A DNA stretch of 64,000 nucleotides from Apis mellifera. Lineage: Eukaryota; Arthropoda; Insecta; Hymenoptera; Apidae. The DNA lies in contig NC_037649.1 in NCBI RefSeq assembly GCF_003254395.2, forward strand, positions 3,257,032 through 3,321,031. The letters are read 5' to 3'. The translations under genes and the position numbers were made by a program. Below, piece after piece: positions 27,302 through 41,700 of this stretch. The notes below the pieces were generated by a model, which was not told where the DNA came from, made no database searches, and saw only the letters and a list, made by a program, of their open reading frames with translations. Position 1 is the stretch's first letter, and every line of letters begins with the position of its first letter.

Positions 27302-28832
27302 GTTTAAAATATTTTACCCTCTTAATCTTGTACCATTAGGTAATAATTTCTCAACACCACCAAGTAATAAACATAAAATTGCTTTTTTTACATAATCATG
27401 TCCATGAATAGAAGGTGCTAATGATATACTGAGTAATTCAAAAATATTTTTACATGGATTATTTTTTGCAAGTTTTTTACACATAGCAACATCATCATGT
27501 GAAATAGATAGATTAGCTTCTTTGCTTAATTGCATAATATTGTTAGCAATTAAAATCGTTCTATAAAAAATAGTTTTATATATCTCAATATTATTTTAAA
27601 AATTTATTATAATATATCAAATGTATTTATTATATTATATAATATCAATATAAATCAATATACTTAAAAGTTCCTGTTGTATATCCTCCTTGTTTACCAG
27701 GTAAACATCTGAAACTCCCAACAATCTGAACTCTATCTCCAGGTTTACAGAGATCTACTAAATCATTATCGCATATCACATCTATACTTCTTGGTAACTG
27801 ACCAGTTGGTGCTTTCTCTGGCATTTCTTGAATAGTCAATGTTTGATGATCTTTATATGTAGAAAGGCCAAATTCTGTTTCTAATGGATTACCATCTTCA
27901 TCCTATTTAAAAAATGTTAGAAATATATGCAAAATATATTTTTTTACTTTTAAATTATATATAAAAACATATATAAAAAATAAATAAATTAGAAATTACT
28001 GTAGTTGGGTATACAGCAGATTGTGGAAATGCTTCAAAAGATGTAAAATCAGAATAAGTTCTTTCCATTACTGTTTTTGTAACACTACAATAATGGACAC
28101 TTCTTACAACCTTTGGACGTACCAAGGAACCTTATAAAATTCAAAAAAATCTAACTTCAGGATCAAAATAATAAAATTCATATATAAAATTTATATAAAA
28201 AATTTTAACTTACATTTTGTAACTATACCTTCTACACATACTAAGTTACCTAAAAAATTTGATGTAAGAGTTCTTGGTGTAACATGTTTGTTTCCAAAGC
28301 TTCCTTCAAATGCTATAAAAAGATCTTCTTTTACATAATTTGCATCAATATTTGTAACAAATTGTTTCAATGCATTTTGAAAAGCTTGATGTTCTTCGAA
28401 AGAATTATTTAATAGACTATAAAATAAATTGAAATGAAATTAATGTTTTATGAAAATATATTTTTCTTATTATAAAAATAATATAATTAAGCTAAAAATA
28501 AATAAATTAAATGTATAATGTACTTTGCTGCACGAGCAGGATTCTTTTTTCGTAAATCGTTAACATTTATATATAATCTGCGATTGCCTTCTTCAATCAT
28601 ATTTTTAACAAGTGTAGTATAAATACCTTGGTCCTCCTAAGAAATAATAAAAATTTAAATAATATAAAAATAATTTTATATTATTATAATACATATAATA
28701 ATTATACATATAATAATTATATTATTATTAATACTACTAATATATAATAAATTTACATACCATATCATCTAAAAAATCTACATATTCTCTTTGTATTTCT
28801 TCCAATCTTTGATCTCGATCAATAATATCCAT
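24984..28832 (-). CDS. Mcm3: DNA replication licensing factor MCM3
   Basis: Subunit of the MCM2-7 hexamer, the replicative helicase loaded at origins in the nucleus. Eleven exons, 5' to 3' on the minus strand: 28832-28761, 28636-28524, 28416-28214, 28130-28000, 27902-27664, 27560-27318, 26837-26474, 26398-26094, 26018-25868, 25730-25300, 25182-24984. Sum 2451 nt, 816 aa (human 808). N-terminal MDIIDRDQRLEEIQ, then the OB-fold/zinc-like region (LVCVEGIVTKC to VHYCSVTKTV), the AAA+ core with Walker A GDPSVAKSQ, Walker B IICIDEFDKM, and the arginine finger LLSRFDLLF. The acidic/basic C-terminal region carries two lysine-rich clusters (KEKKKRRR and KKKKRAKKAK) suited to nuclear import, followed by a winged-helix-like tail ending DNIFLM. 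The start ATG has no upstream open frame. The intron 26838-27317 holds a MITE-like element. Confidence 0.96.
26915..27262. mobile_element. Foldback MITE-like element, copy B (Mcm3 intron)
   Basis: Ends are inverted (TTAATATACTCATAAGA near 26919 and, on the other strand, TTAATATATTCATGAGA near 27256). Inside are blocks shared with copy A in the na intron. A GC-richer core, GAATCGCGAATCGAGATGGAG at about 27063-27083, is not seen in copy A. No coding capacity. Boundaries and TSD are uncertain. Confidence 0.55.
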
Positions 28833-28938
28833 TGTTATATTAATTTTATTATTTTAATATTTAAAAATATTTAATAAATATAAAATTTAAGATATATATA
28901 TACTAGCTGATAAATAACACGTTTTCATAACAGTTTAC

Positions 28939-28976
28939 GCGGGAATGTAAAAATTATGTCATTTTTGAATCGATAT
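28939..28976 (-). promoter_or_regulatory. Mcm3 promoter: E2F-like and DRE-like sites
   Basis: About 107 bp upstream of the Mcm3 ATG is GCGGGAA (28939-28945; TTCCCGC on the minus strand), an E2F core. At 28968-28976 is AATCGATAT, close to the DREF element TATCGATA, and a further ATCGAT lies near 28986. Both factors drive replication genes in Drosophila (known); binding here is inferred. Confidence 0.5.
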
Positions 28977-28989
28977 ATTTTAAAAAATC

Positions 28990-30467
28990 GATGTTTTCAT
29001 ATTTCGATACAAATTTGTATACTTTCCAGTAAATGTCAGTGTAAATTCTAAAATTATAATTATATTTACAATTATTCAATTATTTCATTAAAAAGTTCAT
29101 AGTTTAATAAAAAGTTTAATAAAAAAAGAAAAAAAAATAATCAAGTTTTGCACGAGAGAATAAATATATTTTTGGAGATGCTTTTTAACCTAACTTTGTA
29201 TAATATATTGCAGAAAAACTATCATTATGTATCATATAATAAAATATATATAGAATCTTCAGAGTGATTTTAGACATTAAACATTGATATATTGATATAT
29301 CATAATAAAAATTGATATCATAATGTTAACTAAAACTTATTTTTCAAATTATGAATTATTTAATTTTGTATTGAAAATATTTATATATAAATAATTATTA
29401 ATCATCAAGATTTATAAGAAATATAATAATATTTAATTAAATATTATTAATATAATAATATAATTAAATATGATCTTCACTGATTTTAATGAAATTTGAT
29501 AAAATTATAATTTTATACATGAAGTAAACAACATAAAAAAATATTTTTAATTTACAAATATTTAACAAATTATAAAGAAAATATTAAAATTTGAGAAAAA
29601 TCTAAACTTAAGTTTTTTAATATGTATCAAAAAAATAACTAGGTTGTTAATGAAATAATCCAAAAAATTAATATATTAACAATTTTTTTTCAATATATTA
29701 AGAATTAAAAATAAAAAATTTAATATTATAAATTTATATAAATTTATATAATAATTCTTAATATATTGAAACTATTTAAATAAAAAGACAGTACCACATT
29801 ATATATTAATATATAATATAATATAATATTAATATATATAATATATTAATATATAATTATTATATAATAATAAAATAAAAAACTATTAAAATATTGATAT
29901 CTTTATATATTTTTTTTTAATCTTTATGCAGAAATATAATTATTCACATAATATTTTCTAAATAAATTGTAGAGATGTATACTTTAAGATCATTTGATAT
30001 ATATATAAACAATATTCAGAAATTAAAGTAAATGATATGTTTGTTGGCAGAATTTATATGTGCTATTAAATTACAATTTTATATTTATATTGTATATATG
30101 TACAGAAGTATGTAAAAATTAGTTTTTTATTTTCATTACATTTTTCATTTTTATTTATTTTTGTTATTAAAGTTAAAAGTCTTAAGTATAAGGTTTTCAT
30201 TGTTTTTTAATTTCATATTACGTATTTTGATTGATTAAAAGCAGCTTATACTATTACAATTATTACTAATACAATTTAAAAAATCAATGTGATTTTTTTT
30301 TCGTTTTTAATATTTCAATCTTTTGTATTAGATACGTAAATGATTACATTGTATACATAAGACTGTATACATTGTATTTCTTGATGCTTAATGTATATAG
30401 TTTAGATTGAAATATGATTAGACGAAAATACTTTGAGCATAATTGGTATTTTTCTTATAATTTAATG
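28990..30467. other. Mcm3 upstream / SLC22 3' interval
   Basis: A+T-rich with many short TA-rich inverted stretches (for example 29800-29880). No exon that I can see. The 3' UTR of the minus-strand transporter should occupy the right end; TTTATT near 30152 (AATAAA on the minus strand) is a possible poly(A) signal. Confidence 0.5.
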
Positions 30468-33400
30468 TCATCCAATTTGCTTTTCATGAATTCCATTTTC
30501 TTGCAGTTTTAATGGTTTTATTACATCAATTTCACTTAGTTGTTCTATATCTAATTGTTGCTTTTTTATTTTCTTCGATTTCCTAAAATTATGTAAATTA
30601 TATAAGTTATATGAAATCAGAATAAAAAATGCATGATATATTCACGTACATTCCGAATAATTCACCATCTTGTATAGATTCTGGAAGCTTTTTATTTAAT
30701 GTTTCCGGAAGGAGTAACGACATTGCTCCACCAAAAAGTACGCATGATCCGAAAATAACAAATGGTAAAGGCATCCAGATTTCAGACTGTAACAACACAA
30801 TTGTGATGAATATATTCAAAATAATTAGAAAATTAAAATTATAAATTACCAAATGAATGACATATGGAGCAATTACACCACCAATTCGTGCAAAAGTTGA
30901 ACTTGCTCCAAGACCAACATTTCGAATAACCGTAGGAAATTGTTCAGCAGTAAAAACATAAATAGCGCCATATGACGATGTAATCGTGAGCTTACCGATC
31001 ATTGCTAAACATACTACGAGCCATTGTGAATCTGAAAATATTCATAAATTAATAATATAATCAATGATAATTTTATTATTAATACATGTAATAATGTATG
31101 AGACGTGAATATAAAGGTTGTAAATAAATTTATAAAAATTATTTATTTAAATTTATATTATTACTTTTTTTTCAATATATTTTTCTTTAATATATATTTA
31201 CATAATTTAATATTATTTCCAATTAAATATTATCTAAAATAATATTTAAATTCTTCTTTTAAAATATTTTTATTGTTTTTCATTGTTTCCCATAAATAGA
31301 TTTGTTATTTTTATTATATTATTATTTATATATATAATTCATAATTAAGATTTAAATCAAATAAATATTTAAATATTTAATTCAACTGAATATTTGAATT
31401 TAAATTAAGTATTATATATATTACATTCAAAAAAAGTATAAAATAATTCAATTTTATACTTTTTATATAGATAATAATCATAGATAGATTATATCCATAG
31501 ATATACAAAGAAAGAATAATCAATAATGTTAAAAAATATGAGATTCTTCTTATAATTAAAAAATAATAAATAAGTTCATAATAATAAATATGTTCTGTGA
31601 ACTAATTTACTATAATTGAGAATCTATTAATTTTTCTCTGATCTGCAATCATTTAAGAATGTAATATTTTATATATATTTCGCTATCTTGTAATTGTAAT
31701 ATTTTTTTCCACATATTGCTTTATAATAACAAGCATAATGTTTTGAGGCTTGTAGTATGTTTGTAAAGCATGTAAAGTATATGTATGTAAATAAAATAAG
31801 AAATACAGATTCAGGCTTGATCATAAATGATTCTGTCATTAATTGTGAATATAAATTTTATTATATCTTTATTATATCTTCATTTTTTTATTCGATTATG
31901 AGATTATATAAACTTTTATTCATCATCAAATATTATTATATTGATAAAATTTAGATTTTCAATCATCCAATAGAAATAATATAGAATAATTTTTAAAAAT
32001 TTATAAAGTTTTTACATGTTTAAATCGAAATATTCATAAAATTTTATAAAATTTACATTTTTTTTTGCTAATAATTAGTTATTCATTGAATATTCAAATA
32101 GTGTTTTTTTCATAATCAGTGCAAAATCATATACATGTTGAATAGTTTTGTATGCAAAATTTCAATCAAAAACCATCTTTTATATTTTTTTTTATCTATA
32201 TTTGGATTATTCTTTCTTAATTGATTAATTCTTTGCCCTTTTAAAAGATTTTTAGATTTTAAGTTTGCACAAACAATAAGTTTCTATTAAGATTAATGTA
32301 TATTTTAATGTACATAAATGAAAAATATTATATCATGTATTATATAGTTGTGAAATTTGAACTGAAATTTGTGAAATTTAATCAATATTATATGGTTCAA
32401 TAGAAGAAAATTGCGTTATCTCATACAAAAAGAACAAAAAATATTCTACAAACATTTTCTACATCTCATAATAATATTTATCGAAAACAAAAATAATAAT
32501 TAACAAAATAAATAAAAATAAATAAAAACAAAAATATAATTTTTTTTTTACTAACCAACAGGTACAAGCAAAATACCAAGCAATGAAAGTCCAGATATCA
32601 GCATACATCCGCATAAGATGATTTTTCTACCCCAACGGTTTAATGTAAAGATTAAAAACGTATACGCAGGTATTTCAACAAGTCCGGAAATCACGAAATT
32701 AACATAATCATTGCCACCAAGATTAGACACATGCCAAGATAGTCCATAATATGTACCACTATTTACAAGCCTGAAAATAAAAAAAATGATTTTCTTTATG
32801 AATAAATATGAACAATTATAATAAGAATTGCAAAGAGAATTGAAATAAAAATTACCAATTAAAGAATAGCAGAATACTTTTTCGTCTTAAATTTGGATAA
32901 CGAAAAAGATCAAATAATGATGGTTTCTTAAAATCTGGTGCACTTTCTTCACTATTATTATTAAGAAGCGTATCTAGAGCTTCACTTTGCATCTCTACGC
33001 CATTTTCTGAAGAGGCTCGTTGAAGAAGATCTTTTGCTTCTTGAATTCGACCTTTCGTTAATAACCAACGAGCGGATTCAGGAATGAACCTTGAATAAAA
33101 TTAAGATATTTAAAAAAATAAATAAAAAAATATAATTTTATTTAATAATTTAAATAAGAGAAATATTATCTTACCACCAATAAAAAAGAAATGCAATACT
33201 AGGTACAGTGATAGCGACTTGTAGCATTCTCCAATCAGTTATAAAATATGCAAAACCAGCAGTTAGAATATATCCAGTTGTGAAGAATAATTGACACCCA
33301 ACTCCAGCTACCAAACGCTTCCTTGGACCTACCATTTCCAAGGCTGAAAGGCAACGTTGTCGTTCTCATTGTCAGTATTATAACACTATAATATTAAATG

Positions 33401-34406
33401 ATACCAGTAAAGAATGCATACGATTCATTTAGTGTAAAGATTTATAAATTTTACCTATTACGTAGGCTACCAAAAAAACTCCACTAGTAGTCGAGCCTAC
33501 TATTAACCTGAAGATTACATAGGAAATAAACTCGGGTGAAATTGCGACTAGTATACCACCAACTAACTGTATAACTAAAGACAGGAAAAAAATTGGTCTA
33601 CGTCCAAATTTGTCAGACAAAGCACCAAAAATCATCGAGCCAAGCATAACTCCTACCATGAATAACGAATCCCCCGTAGCTCTTAACCATGCCTTGTCAC
33701 AAATTAAATTCCACTGAAAAAATAAAAAAAAAAGTTTCATATTATTTCTTAAAATAATATTCTATTTAGTTAAATTAATCATTAATGAATTTTATAAAAA
33801 AATTTTAGATTTGAAATTTTAATAATAACTTAAATTTATTGCTTTTGATAAAAATATCAAATATATATATTTACCTCAGAGGTAGTGGTACTTTTATATT
33901 TGCTTCTATCATAGACATATACCTCACATGGCTTCAATTCTTGAATATTAACAGTATTTGAAATGAATGATTTTTGGTTAAATGAATTATCTGTATTGAC
34001 ATGTCTATTAATCATTGTCTCATTAAAAATATTAAAAATATCCAATCTGTAACACTGTAATAATTCTTGCTGATCGTAATCTAACGGATAACTTGCATTC
34101 ATGACGTGTGGAGATAAAAAATATGTGGCATTCTCCAAATTTTCATGTGGTAATAAACATCTAAAATGAAAATTTAATATATTTATAAAAATATAATCTA
34201 TTATATAGTACTTAGTCAATTTATAAAAATATTTTATTTGAATTGATTAAATTTAATTCTCACCGGGCGTTCATTTTCGCGCTCAAAAAGACACCAGCGA
34301 TTTTATGAAAAGCGCAAGATATTGCTGGTAAACAAAGCAACAAGTAAATTCTGCGCTGATAGTGGCCGAATTCTCCCATTTGAAGTATAACATCGTCATA
34401 TGCCAT
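30468..34406 (-). CDS. Organic cation transporter-like protein (SLC22 family)
   Basis: Twelve-helix plasma-membrane carrier of the major facilitator superfamily, Orct/OCT type, moving organic cations or zwitterions; the substrate cannot be told from sequence. Nine exons on the minus strand: 34406-34264, 34160-33875, 33713-33455, 33343-33175, 33089-32856, 32770-32556, 31031-30850, 30786-30650, 30582-30468. Sum 1740 nt, 579 aa, normal for SLC22. Begins MAYDDVILQMGEFGHYQRR with TM1. A large extracellular loop follows with candidate N-glycosylation sites (ENATYF, NASYP, FNETM). Then comes the MFS signature GALSDKFGRRP between TM2 and TM3, the SLC22 motif PESARWLLTKGR, and LPETLNKKLPESIQDGE near the C-terminus. 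The tail is Lys/Gln-rich and cytosolic. The intron 32555-31032 is 1.5 kb and plain A+T. Start chosen by the conserved N-terminus. Confidence 0.94.
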
Positions 34407-34560
34407 TTTTCTTTAATATTTCTAATTCTTCTCCGTTTGCGTCTCCAAATCCCCGTAGCTTTCCTATTCGGGGAATTGTTTCTAAAGCAATTTTTTTCTC
34501 TCGCTGAATCCGTTTCGCCGGAAATAATAATTTCTTGTCGCAAAGAGGTCTTCAGACCTA
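34407..34560 (-). promoter_or_regulatory. 5' UTR / promoter of SLC22 gene
   Basis: GC-richer than its surroundings (about 34420-34555), directly upstream of the ATG on the minus strand. Likely 5' UTR and core promoter. No TATA box is obvious. Confidence 0.45.
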
Positions 34561-35686
34561 TTGTTTCGATAGATCAATTCAAATATTTAATTTCTAATTT
34601 AAAAACTTCTTTTATTTCTTCTTTTAAAAAATGACTTTTTATTTTTTTAAAAAACTTTGCCTATTTTTTTTTCTTTTTTTTTTATTTAAAGTTTTAATTT
34701 TCTTAAATATCTTCAATTCATAACAAGTTAAAAGTTTATGAATACTATATCATTTTTATTCAATAAAAATTAAAATTTATTATTATCGATAAAATAGTAT
34801 ACTTTTTAAAATTAATTTTATTTAATAAAATTATTTGAATGCTATAAGCATTCAAATGTTGAGTTGAACGATTTTAATAGTTTCAGATGATCTGAAGAAT
34901 CTAGCAGTTGATGATTATATTGATTCAGATTGATGCACGTGGATCTTCTTCTTTCACACTGAAATTCAGAAATTCAGTAGGTTCATTCTTCAAATCAACC
35001 CTAATATAAACTTAAATAAAATTTAATATGGATATTATTAGTAGATTATTTATAATTATTTTTTAAGTAATATAATAATATATTAATTAATAGTAATTAA
35101 TTAGTATAGTTCAAAATTAATTTGATATTTAAGAACATAAGAATTTTATTTATTTTATATTTTATTTATTTGATATTTATATATAAATAAATAATAAAAT
35201 AACAATAATTTAAAAAAATAATATGAATTATTTATTATATTTTATATAAAGTTTGTTTAATTATAATTTTTTAATAATTTAAAAATAATTATTTTTTATT
35301 TGTAGTATAAAAAAAGTAATGTAAAAGTTAAAATCAAAATATTATATAACAGATGCTATAATTACTATGATAGGTTGTAATTGTTTTAAAATGAAAGAAT
35401 GCAAATTGATTTAATAACAACAAAAGTTTTCCATTCTCAAAGCATTAAGTTGATTTTAACGATAATAGCAAAGTATATTATGAATCATTAGGACCAACTT
35501 CACAATATGAACGTCTTATTCAAATAGAATGTATTATAATTGCTATATGATACGATAAGTATTGCGATGTGAAATATGTGAATCATTAATAATTCAATAG
35601 ATTTAATGCACACTTACTCAGTTTTAATATTTTTGTATCTAAATTACAGAGAGTCATCGAATACAAATTTGATTAAAATATTCACG

Positions 35687-35720
<34 letters not shown>

Positions 35721-38400
35721 TATTTCTATTTATTATAGAAATATATATTATTGAGATTACAATACATAAATACATAATACTGAGATTATAATAAATAATT
35801 TATCGGATAAAAATAATATAAGGTAGTATAGTCAAATGACAAAGACAATGTTTAAAAGTTGATTTTTAAAATAGATTGATATGATATATATAATAAATAA
35901 ATTGAATTTATGAAGTGAAAGGAATTTGCTGTGCTAAATATATATACAGGATATTCCAAAAATATAAGAACATAAGAAAAAATATAAGAAATATAAGAAC
36001 ATCTATTAACTGAAGACTCTTGAATTAATTTCAAACAACATTTTCTTTTACAAAAATTTCGTTACTTTATTAATAAAAAATACTGACCAATCGAATCTAA
36101 TCGAACCGCGACGATAGTGTTGGTTATATACCGTCGATCAAGCACAAATAAATTTAAGCAACATATGTTGAAAAAATTAAAAGAGTTAAATATAATAAAT
36201 ATTTTTTGATCGATAAAAAATTATATTGAATTATCACCAATAATAAATAAATTATAATATTCAATATATATTCTTCAACATATGTTGCTTGGATTTATTC
36301 ATACTCGAATGGATTTATTAGTGCTCATATGCAACATCAATTAGATTATGCATTTCATGATTATATTATTTATTGTTTTCGTAATAACTTTCTTAATAAT
36401 TCCTTAATAAAATCATAATGAAAATTTTTCTAAAAGAAAAATTTTAAATAAATAAATTTTAAATAAATAATAAATAAAAATATTAGTTGAAATTATCTTA
36501 AATTCAATCTTCAATCTTCAGTTAATTGATATTTTCATATTTTTGAGATATTGAGTTTTTATAAATTCATTTTAAACTCTCCTGTAAAATATTATATAAA
36601 ATTTTTATATAAAATAAGGAAAAAGTAATGAATTTAGTAAAATATAATATAACTAAAATATAAAATAAAAATATAAATAATGATATCTAAATTTATAATT
36701 TTTTTTAAAGTAATCTTAGAAGAATTTTATATAACATTTAGATTAGTCAATTATTTTAAAAAGATTTTTATATAATATTTATGTTATAATTATAACAATA
36801 TAATTTTAAAAATTAAAGGATGTAAAAATTTGTTTGAATTATAATAATTTAATTGTTTTTTTATATTTTATTGAATATTAAGATTGAAATCATTTATTTT
36901 TCAATTTTAATTTTAATTATAGGATCAAAAAATATTTACTGAAAATAAATATAATTGAAAGAAGTAATTAAATATAGAATTTTCTTTTTTTATATAAAAG
37001 TTGTTACTGATGTACATGTACAGATTTATTGTATTTAATTAGATTCATTGTATACAACAATTGTCATCCAATTTGTACATATAATAACAATAATCAATCA
37101 ATAACAATAACAAATTGAAAGGTAAACGATTCTAATCTGATCTTGATATTTAATAAAGTTACAACAAAGATAACTAATCATAATTTAAACAAAACGATTT
37201 TTAAAATCTTTCAAACAATTAAATAATCGATATATATATTTTTAATTTTTATAATTTATTTAGATAATTTGTAAATTATTTTGAATTTTTAATAATTAAT
37301 ATATTATAAACGTTAATAACAAGTTTAATTTATATATGATTTTTTAACAATAAAATTACACTGTTAAACATCTTTTAATACAAACTTTATAAATATGTAT
37401 CAATGTTTACGAATAATAATTCTTAAAAAAAATTGGCTAATTGCAATAACAAACGGATATATTTAAAAAAATATATCTTATATTATATTCATAAAGAAAA
37501 TAATTTCCATCGAGTCTGATTATCGCTCAAAAGAAGTTTTTTATAAATTTAAAAATTTCAATTTGATTTCATAGATTTAATTAAAAAAACATTTCTAAAA
37601 TAGTTATTATATCATTCATTATATATTTATCATTACATTATATATATATATATTTTTGTTTTACATTAAAACTGCAAGAAAATATAAAATTAAAAATTAA
37701 TATATTTTACATAAGAGAGATTAGATGTATAATAAAAAATTTAAATATTTATATTAATGAATAAATATAATATGAATTTGATAAGATTATAAACATGTGC
37801 AATATTATTTAAATTTCCTAAAGAAAATATTTTATATACGCTGTCATATTTTAAAAGCATATAATAAATATATATTATTATTATTAATTATATTATTAAT
37901 TATATTACATGTATATAATATAATTATTTTAATTTAAATTTTTAATTGAAAATTTTTTAAATTAATCTTATTTTTAACTTAAATTTTATAACTTAAATTA
38001 ATGAATAATTGAATAATTAATAGTTTTTTTTCAAAAAACAATATAAAACTACTGAAACTTTTCATTAATAATATGAATTTCATCTCCTATCCTTTATTCT
38101 ATCCTAATAAAAATGTATTTAAATACATTTTATATTAAAATACATTAAATAATACAATATTTAAATAAATACAAAATTGTATAATTTTATTAATTATCTT
38201 CCTAATTATCTTTATAAAAATCTTTTTTAAAATATTTTCATTAAATAATATAAATCTTTTTTAAAATATTTTCATCAAATTATATAAATTCAAATTTTAT
38301 ATTTTTTATAAAATCAAATAAAAAAATAAATTCTTTTTTAAATTCAAAACTATATCTTCTCATTTATAAAATTTCAAGAAAGTTTAATGATCTATACATA
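34561..38400. other. A+T-rich gene desert, part 1
   Basis: No coding exon on either strand. Contains a (TA)n tract (about 35691-35718) and a patch of less A+T-rich sequence around 36080-36150 that leads into the inverted repeat described separately. Confidence 0.55.
36147..36299. repeat. 26-bp inverted repeat around AT loop
   Basis: Arms 36147-36172 and 36274-36299 match at 24 of 26 positions; spacer 101 bp. Each arm contains the palindrome CAACATATGTTG. Near-by upstream at 35948 is ACAGGATATTCCAAAAA, which resembles DNA-transposon ends, but the opposite end was not found. Confidence 0.75.
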
Positions 38401-38419
38401 ATGTATACATTTATACTAT

Positions 38420-38740
38420 ATACAATTCTATAACGTGGTTTTATGGGTCACATTAAATATTCTAATTACATTTCGATATAATTAAAAGAATCGTACGTGT
38501 TTTATTCTCCATATTCACTGATATTGAAAGTTATTACACATTTGTTAGAAAAATTCAGCAAATTAACGAACAAAAATTCAACAGAATACGAAACAATCTT
38601 GCACGCACTAAAGCCGAATGACGACTGACGGCGCTTTGGCCGATGATACACAGGAACTCAAGTAAATAAGTATATGACCCTCGGAGGTATAACAGTGGCG
38701 CCGCAACCATCATCATTTATTAATCGAATCTACCCTTCAT
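38420..38740. other. GC-richer block in desert (possible first exon or CNE)
   Basis: From about 38500, and strongest at 38595-38715 (GACGGCGCTTTGGCCGATG, GTGGCGCCGCAACC), base composition departs sharply from the flanks. No open frame of note. It could be a promoter with a non-coding first exon, or a conserved element. No transcript direction can be assigned. Confidence 0.4.
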
Positions 38741-41700
38741 ATCTTCGATTTTTTTTCATGATCAATCGCGATTGTCATTCTTTAGAATTCTTATCTATCT
38801 TCAAAACCGTTACCGATCATTTAACTCAAATGATTATTTAAATATTGATCTATTATAATTATAAAATAAATAAAAAACTTTTAATTATTGATACTTTATT
38901 GTTTTTTTATTTAAAAAAATATCATCGTTCAATTTTTTTTTAATTATTAATTAATTTTTAATTATTAATTGATTTTATATCTGATTTTCCTGGTATTTTT
39001 AAATTCATTATTATAGATACTTTAAACTTTCGATTTTTAATTATGTATACTGTATATTTTTTCTAATTATTTTTTTTTTAATTTATCCATATTAGTATCA
39101 AAAAAAATTGATTTTCATTAGTATTTAAAAATGCTTGTTTTTATTATAAATTTCTTTATAATTTACTAAAAATTTAAAAATAAATTATTAAATACCTAAA
39201 TTTTTTACTAAAGATTTTTACCTATAATTTTCTATCTTTTGAATTTAATCTTAATGAAGAATCGTCAAACTTGTTGCTCCTTGTCCAATCACATGATTTA
39301 TTGTGCTTAATTCTTTTGGACGTAAGAATGAAGGAATGGAACGAATGGAAATCGTTCGTGTAGAAAAATATAGAAATCATATTGATGTAATAAAAACCTA
39401 CTGTTTTTTTTTTGCATTCTATTTTGCAGAAAATCTCTCATATCTATTGTCTTAATATTTATATTAAATGCAATATTCATAAATTTACAAAAAAAGAGAA
39501 ATTTTTTATTGTTTTTTATATTAACAATTTTTTTATTAGATCATATAACTAATAAAATAGTTTTATATTATTAATTTAAATTTTATAATCATATCATTTG
39601 CAATTCATATCAATTGCATCATCAATTGTAATTCATATATATATATATATATATATAAAACAATAGTTTTTATAGCTATTTTTTCTATTGTCATCAATTT
39701 CATCACATATGTAGATGTTTTTTTTTTTAATATTAAATTAAAAAAAATATTTTAAAAATCATTGAGATATTAAATACAATAAGAAATAAAAATTTTAATG
39801 TAATATTTTATAAAAAAATTCATATTAAAATTTAAATTCATATTTAAATTCATATTAATTTATAAAAAAAATATTTTATAAATTATTGAAGATATTAATT
39901 ATTGAGATATTAAACATAGGAATAAAACTTTTAATATATTATAATATTTTATAAAAAAATTCACTTAATTCAAAAATTCTAATTTCTGATAATTTTTTTA
40001 TAATTGGTTGATGAAAGTAGTAAATTTTAAAATTTCGTTTAAAATAAAAATTTTATTTTATCTTGTATTATGAAGTTATATTTAAAAAAATAAAAACTGC
40101 ATTAAAATTTTAAGCATTGATTTCACTTTTTTTCAAATGATATTTTGCTAAAAAATAAATATTAAAAAAATTATATTTTATATATTTAAAAGTTTTATTT
40201 AAAAAAATATTTGTTTATAAAATTAAACAATTAAATTATATTTTTAAATTATATATAAAATTATATATATATATATAAAATTTTCAAAATTTATTTATTT
40301 ATTATCTAATCATTATCAAAAAAATTAAAAAAAATTATATAATAAATTATATAATAAACATGAAAAGATATTGAATTTTTTAGATTCATTTTAGATATTT
40401 ACCATTCACAAAAAAATTCTTTTATGTGTCTATAATTTATTATATTCTAACATATATATATTTTCATCAATTTCATTAATTTCAAATCAGAATTTTTGAA
40501 TTAATTTTTGAATTTTCTAGTAAGAAAGCGTATGAAAAGTTTTATTCCTCATTGTATTTAGATGATATTTAAAATTCTTCAATTTGATATCAATTCATTC
40601 CTTCAAAAATTATAATGATTATAGAAAGAAATTATATAAGAAATAAGTTATGAATTAGTAACAAATACTAGATTAAAATTTACTACATACAAATCGCAAC
40701 TAATTAATGTAATTAATAATAATTAATAATTAACATTAGTTACATGATCTAATAGAAAATATTATTACATATTAATAATATCGATAAACAAAAAATATTA
40801 TATGAACTTCTCATTTACTTTACTTTATTATATATAATAAGTATATGAACTATGATAATATAATGTATTATAATTTTCGAATTAAAGATAATTTGATTTT
40901 TAGTACATTAATAAAATATCTAATTATTAATAAATTTTTATTTATTAATTTTTTTAATCTATTACATGCAAAAACTTAAAGTATTTTTAAAATTAAAATT
41001 TAATGAATTATTTTAAAATTGAATAAAAAAAATATGAATCATTTTAAAATTAAAATGATTATACATATGAAATAAAATGATATAAAAACATAATTATATA
41101 TATCTATTTTTCTTATTATAACTATAGTTTCTAATTCAAATATATATAATTTAAATATAATTCAAAAATTACGATTTTAAAAAAAAACAAATTCGAATGG
41201 TTTGAATTATTATAAGAATGTGAAAGAACATCATATTAAAATAACAAATTGAAAGTTGAGATGATTTGAGAATTTATTAATAAAATTTTACTATTAAAAA
41301 TTACAAGAAACAATAATACTAATAATTCAAAAATTGCAAGTTTTGGATTATCATTGTTATACAATAAACAATAAGTAATTTTGAAAAATTATAAATTGAT
41401 CTTTAATTGCAAAAAAGAAACATACGTGTTAGATAGATAGAAAAATAATGAGTCTTGTAAATGAAAAAATAAATTAATTTACTATAATACATAGGATATT
41501 AATTATATTTGTTAAACATTTAGAAAAATTTTAAAGATTAGAAAAATTAAGATTTAAGAAATAATAAGAAAAAAAAAATTGAAAAAAATAAACATAAAAG
41601 TTATACAAGAATATCGATTGAGATTATTTATTACATTAAAAGCAATTGAAGTTTGCATTAAATAGATATAAAACGGAGATAGATTAAAATATTTTTATAT

